Shown here: positions 61,435-64,000 of the stretch, in pieces | Numbering within the stretch: the stretch's first letter is position 1 | Layout of the letters: every line of letters begins with the position of its first letter | Program-made: the position numbers and the translations under genes | Source of the DNA: an uncultured Blastocatellia bacterium | GTDB lineage: Bacteria; Acidobacteriota; Blastocatellia; Pyrinomonadales; Pyrinomonadaceae | Direction: 5' to 3' | DNA: 64,000 nt | Assembly (NCBI GenBank): GCA_946480785.1 | Contig: CAMLLD010000010.1 | Span: forward strand, 1 to 64,000 | Notes under the pieces: generated by a model | The model's database searches: none | What the model was told of the DNA's origin: nothing | Seen by the model: only the letters and a program-made list of their open reading frames with translations

Positions 61435-63273
61435 ATGTCTAGTGAACAACCCAAGCTGAACAACAGCGAGGCCGACAACCAAACTAATTCCGGCAAAGCA
61501 GAGCCGCAGCCGCAACAAACGATGATGGCTTCACAAACCGCAGCAGCAAGACAACCAGACCCCGACGACGCAGACGATTCACGCGCGGGCGGCGACGTCG
61601 ATTTCGGACAACTTCTCGATCAGTTCGAACAAGAGCAAGCGACTCTCGAAGAAGGCGAAGTCGTGCGCGGCACTGTCGTGGGCCTCAGCGAACGCGGCGT
61701 CGTGATCGATTTCGGTTACAAGTCCGAAGGCATCGTCAACCCGGCCGAGTTCACCGAGAACGGCCAACTGACCGTTAAAGCCGGCGACGAGGTCGAGGTG
61801 CTGGTCAAGAGCATGGAGACCGCCGATGGTCTGCCGGTGCTTTCGCGCGCCGATGCCGTGCGCATGAAAGCCTGGGACGATCTCGAGAAAGCCTATCGTG
61901 AGGGCTCCAGCGTCAAGGGCCGCGTGGTTGACCGCATCAAAGGCGGCTTGCGCGTCGACATCGACGGCATTCCCGCGTTCCTGCCCGGCTCGCAAGTCGA
62001 CGTGCGCCCCGTGAGAAATCTCGACAGCCTCCGCAACCAGATAATCGAAGCGAAAGTCATCAAGCTGAACCGCAAGCGCTCCAACGTGGTGTTGTCGCGC
62101 AAGGCCGTGATCGAACAGGAAAACACGGGCCGCAAGGATCAAACGCTGCAGCAGATCGAAGAAGACATCGTGGTCGAGGGCCAGATCAAGAACCTGACGG
62201 ACTACGGCGCATTCGTGGATCTCGGCGGCGTCGATGGTCTGTTGCACGTGACGGACATGTCGTGGGGCCGGCTCCAGAATCCGAACGAGTTGTTCAAAGT
62301 CGGCGACACGATTCAGGTCAAGGTGTTGAAGTTCGATCGTGAACGCGAGCGCGTGTCGCTCGGTTACAAACAACTGCTGCCGGATCCGTGGTCCAGCGTC
62401 GAAGAACGTTTCCCGGTGGGTACGCGTTTGAACGGCAAGGTCGCGAGCGTTGCCGATTACGGCGCGTTCGTCGAGCTCGAGCCGGGCGTGGAAGGTTTGG
62501 TCCACGTTTCCGAAATGAGCTGGTCCAAGCGCGTCAAGCACCCGAGCAAAGTCGTCAACCCCGGCGACGCGGTGGAAGTCGAAGTGTTGAGCGTCGATCC
62601 CAAGGCGCGCCGCATCAGCCTCGGCATGAAACAGGTGCAGGAGAACCCGTGGCAAACGCTGCACGAGCGTTATCAGGTCGGCACGCGCGTTCACGGACGC
62701 GTGCGCAACCTGACGGACTTCGGCGCTTTCATCGAGATCGAAGACGGTGTCGACGGTCTGGTCCATGTGTCGGACATTTCCTGGTCTCGCCGCATCAAGC
62801 ATCCGAGCGAAGTGCTGAAGAAGGGACAGGAGATCGACGCGGTGATCACCAGCATCGACAGCGAGAACCGTCGCTTGTCGTTGTCAATCAAAGATCTCGA
62901 ACCGAACGCCTGGGAGAAATTCACTAACGAGCACAAGCCCGGTGACGTCGTGCGCGGCAAGGTCGCGCGCTTCGCAAACTTCGGCGCGTTCATCGAGCTC
63001 GACGACAATCTCGAAGGTCTCTGCCACATTTCCGAGCTTTCCGAAGAGCGGGTGGCGCGGCCGGAAGATGTCGTCCAACTCGGACAGGAGCTGGATTTCA
63101 AAATCCTGCGCATCGATCCCGACACGAAGAAGATCGGACTTTCGGCGCGCGCCGTCGGCAAGGACGAACCGATCGTCGACACGAAGATCTATTCGTCGGA
63201 AGCGGGCGGTGGCATGGCGTCACTCGGTGAGTTGGCCGATTTTGGTCTCAAGGCTGAGTCCGGCGACGAGTAG
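61435..63273 (+). CDS. rpsA: 30S ribosomal protein S1 (six S1 domains)
   Basis: S1 binds mRNA and helps load it onto the 30S subunit. The 612-residue protein has six S1 domains, starting with GEVVRGTVVGLSERGVVIDF, GSSVKGRVVDRIKGGLRVDI, VVEGQIKNLTDYGAFVDLGG, GTRLNGKVASVADYGAFVEL, GTRVHGRVRNLTDFGAFIEI and GDVVRGKVARFANFGAFIEL. An acidic, Gln-rich N-terminal extension of about 65 residues precedes them and is longer than in E. coli. The start is ATG 61435, with CAGGAG six bases upstream. HU and a HIT protein follow. Confidence 0.96.
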   Translation: MSSEQPKLNNSEADNQTNSGKAEPQPQQTMMASQTAAARQPDPDDADDSRAGGDVDFGQLLDQFEQEQATLEEGEVVRGTVVGLSERGVVIDFGYKSEGIVNPAEFTENGQLTVKAGDEVEVLVKSMETADGLPVLSRADAVRMKAWDDLEKAYREGSSVKGRVVDRIKGGLRVDIDGIPAFLPGSQVDVRPVRNLDSLRNQIIEAKVIKLNRKRSNVVLSRKAVIEQENTGRKDQTLQQIEEDIVVEGQIKNLTDYGAFVDLGGVDGLLHVTDMSWGRLQNPNELFKVGDTIQVKVLKFDRERERVSLGYKQLLPDPWSSVEERFPVGTRLNGKVASVADYGAFVELEPGVEGLVHVSEMSWSKRVKHPSKVVNPGDAVEVEVLSVDPKARRISLGMKQVQENPWQTLHERYQVGTRVHGRVRNLTDFGAFIEIEDGVDGLVHVSDISWSRRIKHPSEVLKKGQEIDAVITSIDSENRRLSLSIKDLEPNAWEKFTNEHKPGDVVRGKVARFANFGAFIELDDNLEGLCHISELSEERVARPEDVVQLGQELDFKILRIDPDTKKIGLSARAVGKDEPIVDTKIYSSEAGGGMASLGELADFGLKAESGDE

Positions 63274-63417
63274 TTCGAGCCCACTTACTAAACAATCTGC
63301 GCCTTCTACGGACAGTCTTGCCCGGCGCGTTCTTTTTCTGGTAGTGTACGGTCAACGTATCCTCGCTATTATCAAGACGTTAATTAAAAATTACTATCTG
63401 AATTATCGAGGTGATGC

Positions 63418-63771
63418 ATGACTAAAGCAGAACTCGTCGAAGACGTTGCGCGGGCCGCTGAACTGACCAAGAAGGACGCCGAACGTTTAGTCGAAATCGT
63501 GTTTGAGAGCATCATCGAGACGTTGAACCAGGGCGAGAAGATCGAGTTGCGCGGCTTCGGCAGTTTTCGCGTGCGCGAGCGCGGCGCGCGCCGCGGGCGT
63601 AATCCGAAGACGGGCGATCCCGTCAGTATTCCCGCGAAGCGGGTGCCGTATTTCAAACCCGGCAAAGAACTGAAAGAGCTCATCAACGACGACAACGCCG
63701 CGGCCCAGGCTTCGCAGCCAAACACTTCACGCAGCCTCACGGACGAGAATCGCCAACCACCCATCCTGTAG
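63418..63771 (+). CDS. HU/IHF-family DNA-binding protein
   Basis: This small basic histone-like protein bends DNA. The 117-residue sequence shows the HU helices (MTKAELVEDVARAAELTKKD) and the DNA-binding arm (ELRGFGSFRVRERGARRGRN and PKTGDPVSIPAKRVPYFKPG). A non-conserved tail of about 25 residues (SQPNTSRSLTDENRQPPIL) follows the normal end. Start 63418 has CGAGGTGATGC upstream. It is 144 bp after rpsA; rpsA-ihfB/HU order is common in bacteria. HU and IHF-beta cannot be separated here. Confidence 0.95.
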   Translation: MTKAELVEDVARAAELTKKDAERLVEIVFESIIETLNQGEKIELRGFGSFRVRERGARRGRNPKTGDPVSIPAKRVPYFKPGKELKELINDDNAAAQASQPNTSRSLTDENRQPPIL

Positions 63772-63794
63772 TTTTCAAATAGAGGTAATCCGAG

Positions 63795-64000
63795 TTGGAG
63801 AGATTGTGGAGTCCCTGGCGTTCCAAGTACATCGCCGGGGGTGTGGATTCACAGAAAGACGAGTGTGTGTTCTGTCGCATCGCCGCCAATCCGGACGACG
63901 ACGCGACGAACTTCGTGCTGCATCGCGGTGAACACGCGTTTGTCGTGCTCAATCTCTATCCGTACATCACGGGCCATCTGATGGTTGTGCCTTACCTGCA
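63795..64000 (+). CDS. HIT-family hydrolase (partial, 3' end outside window)
   Basis: Translated by hand, 68 codons are present from a TTG start at 63795: LERLWSPWRSKYIAGGVD, then CVFCRIAANPDDDATNFVLH and VVLNLYPYITGHLMVVPYL. This is the start of the AP4A phosphorylase/HIT family, including one zinc-binding CxxC and the NxYPYxxGHxMV block. The catalytic HxHxH lies beyond the right edge. GAGGTAATCCGAG precedes the start. TTG instead of ATG is also used by sucD and the beta-CASP gene in this window. Confidence 0.9.
   Translation, partial: MERLWSPWRSKYIAGGVDSQKDECVFCRIAANPDDDATNFVLHRGEHAFVVLNLYPYITGHLMVVPYL

Noticed and set aside
61155..61442. Open frame of 95 residues before rpsA
   Set aside because: Poor codon bias, no ribosome binding site and overlap with the rpsA start; it lies in the leader region.
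63274..63417. Promoter for the HU gene (TATTAT near 63380)
   Set aside because: The -10-like box has no acceptable -35 partner at normal spacing.

Overview
The window looks like a chromosomal segment of an Acidobacteriota bacterium, most likely class Blastocatellia (Pyrinomonadaceae-like). This is inferred from gene content: many secreted peptidases, TPR proteins, a VPS10-like beta-propeller, an NtrC-linked pilin cluster, moderately high GC by eye, and short dispersed 'CCACAGATGAACACAG' repeats. No marker gene settles the taxon. Most genes are ordinary housekeeping functions. Accessory genes sit between them as small cassettes.

Layout. 1-9.4 kb: the 5' part of recG (running off the left edge), a small conserved protein, a bacilliredoxin, a YefM-YoeB toxin-antitoxin cassette with a recognisable operator, tsaE, bifunctional nnrDE, murJ and a sigma-54 response regulator. 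9.5-13.9 kb: a four-gene prepilin operon behind a candidate sigma-54 promoter, ending in two blocks of tandem repeats. 13.9-22.4 kb: a PBP4-type carboxypeptidase, an Ogg2-type glycosylase, a TPR/double-retropepsin protein, a PIN toxin pair, a lytic transglycosylase, an amidohydrolase and a class III aminotransferase. 22.6-31.4 kb: prolyl oligopeptidase, a bacterial GH47 alpha-mannosidase, cysS, thiL, a class I aminotransferase, a MerR regulator and tRNA-Pro(GGG) with its own promoter and terminator. 31.5-35.8 kb: an accessory stretch, seemingly of lower GC, downstream of the tRNA. It holds unknown membrane proteins, a membrane-segment/methyltransferase fusion and a VOC gene broken by a one-base deletion.

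36.4-42.3 kb: sucC and sucD are separated by a beta-CASP metallo-beta-lactamase gene and a nucleotidyltransferase pair; ndk, a DUF4190-like protein and a stand-alone nuoI follow. 42.3-47.9 kb: a tightly overlapping five-gene cluster encodes a cyclic-nucleotide cyclase (SRPBCC, zinc ribbon, CYC), a MacB/LolD-type ABC ATPase, a cyclic-nucleotide-binding DUF1003 membrane protein, an HAD hydrolase and a MacB-type permease. It is the best candidate here for a little-described system, because the enzyme that makes a cyclic nucleotide, a likely membrane receptor for it and a complete ABC exporter/mechanotransducer appear to be co-translated. 48-64 kb: an M28 peptidase, three secreted periplasmic proteins, larE, glutamate dehydrogenase, an OmpA-like porin with PKD domains, a VPS10-like propeller with an inserted peptidoglycan-binding domain, six-domain ribosomal protein S1, HU and the start of a HIT protein.

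I translated genes that cross the window edges by hand. Positions of promoters and repeats were read by eye. I could not run any homology search, so family names rest on recognised motifs.
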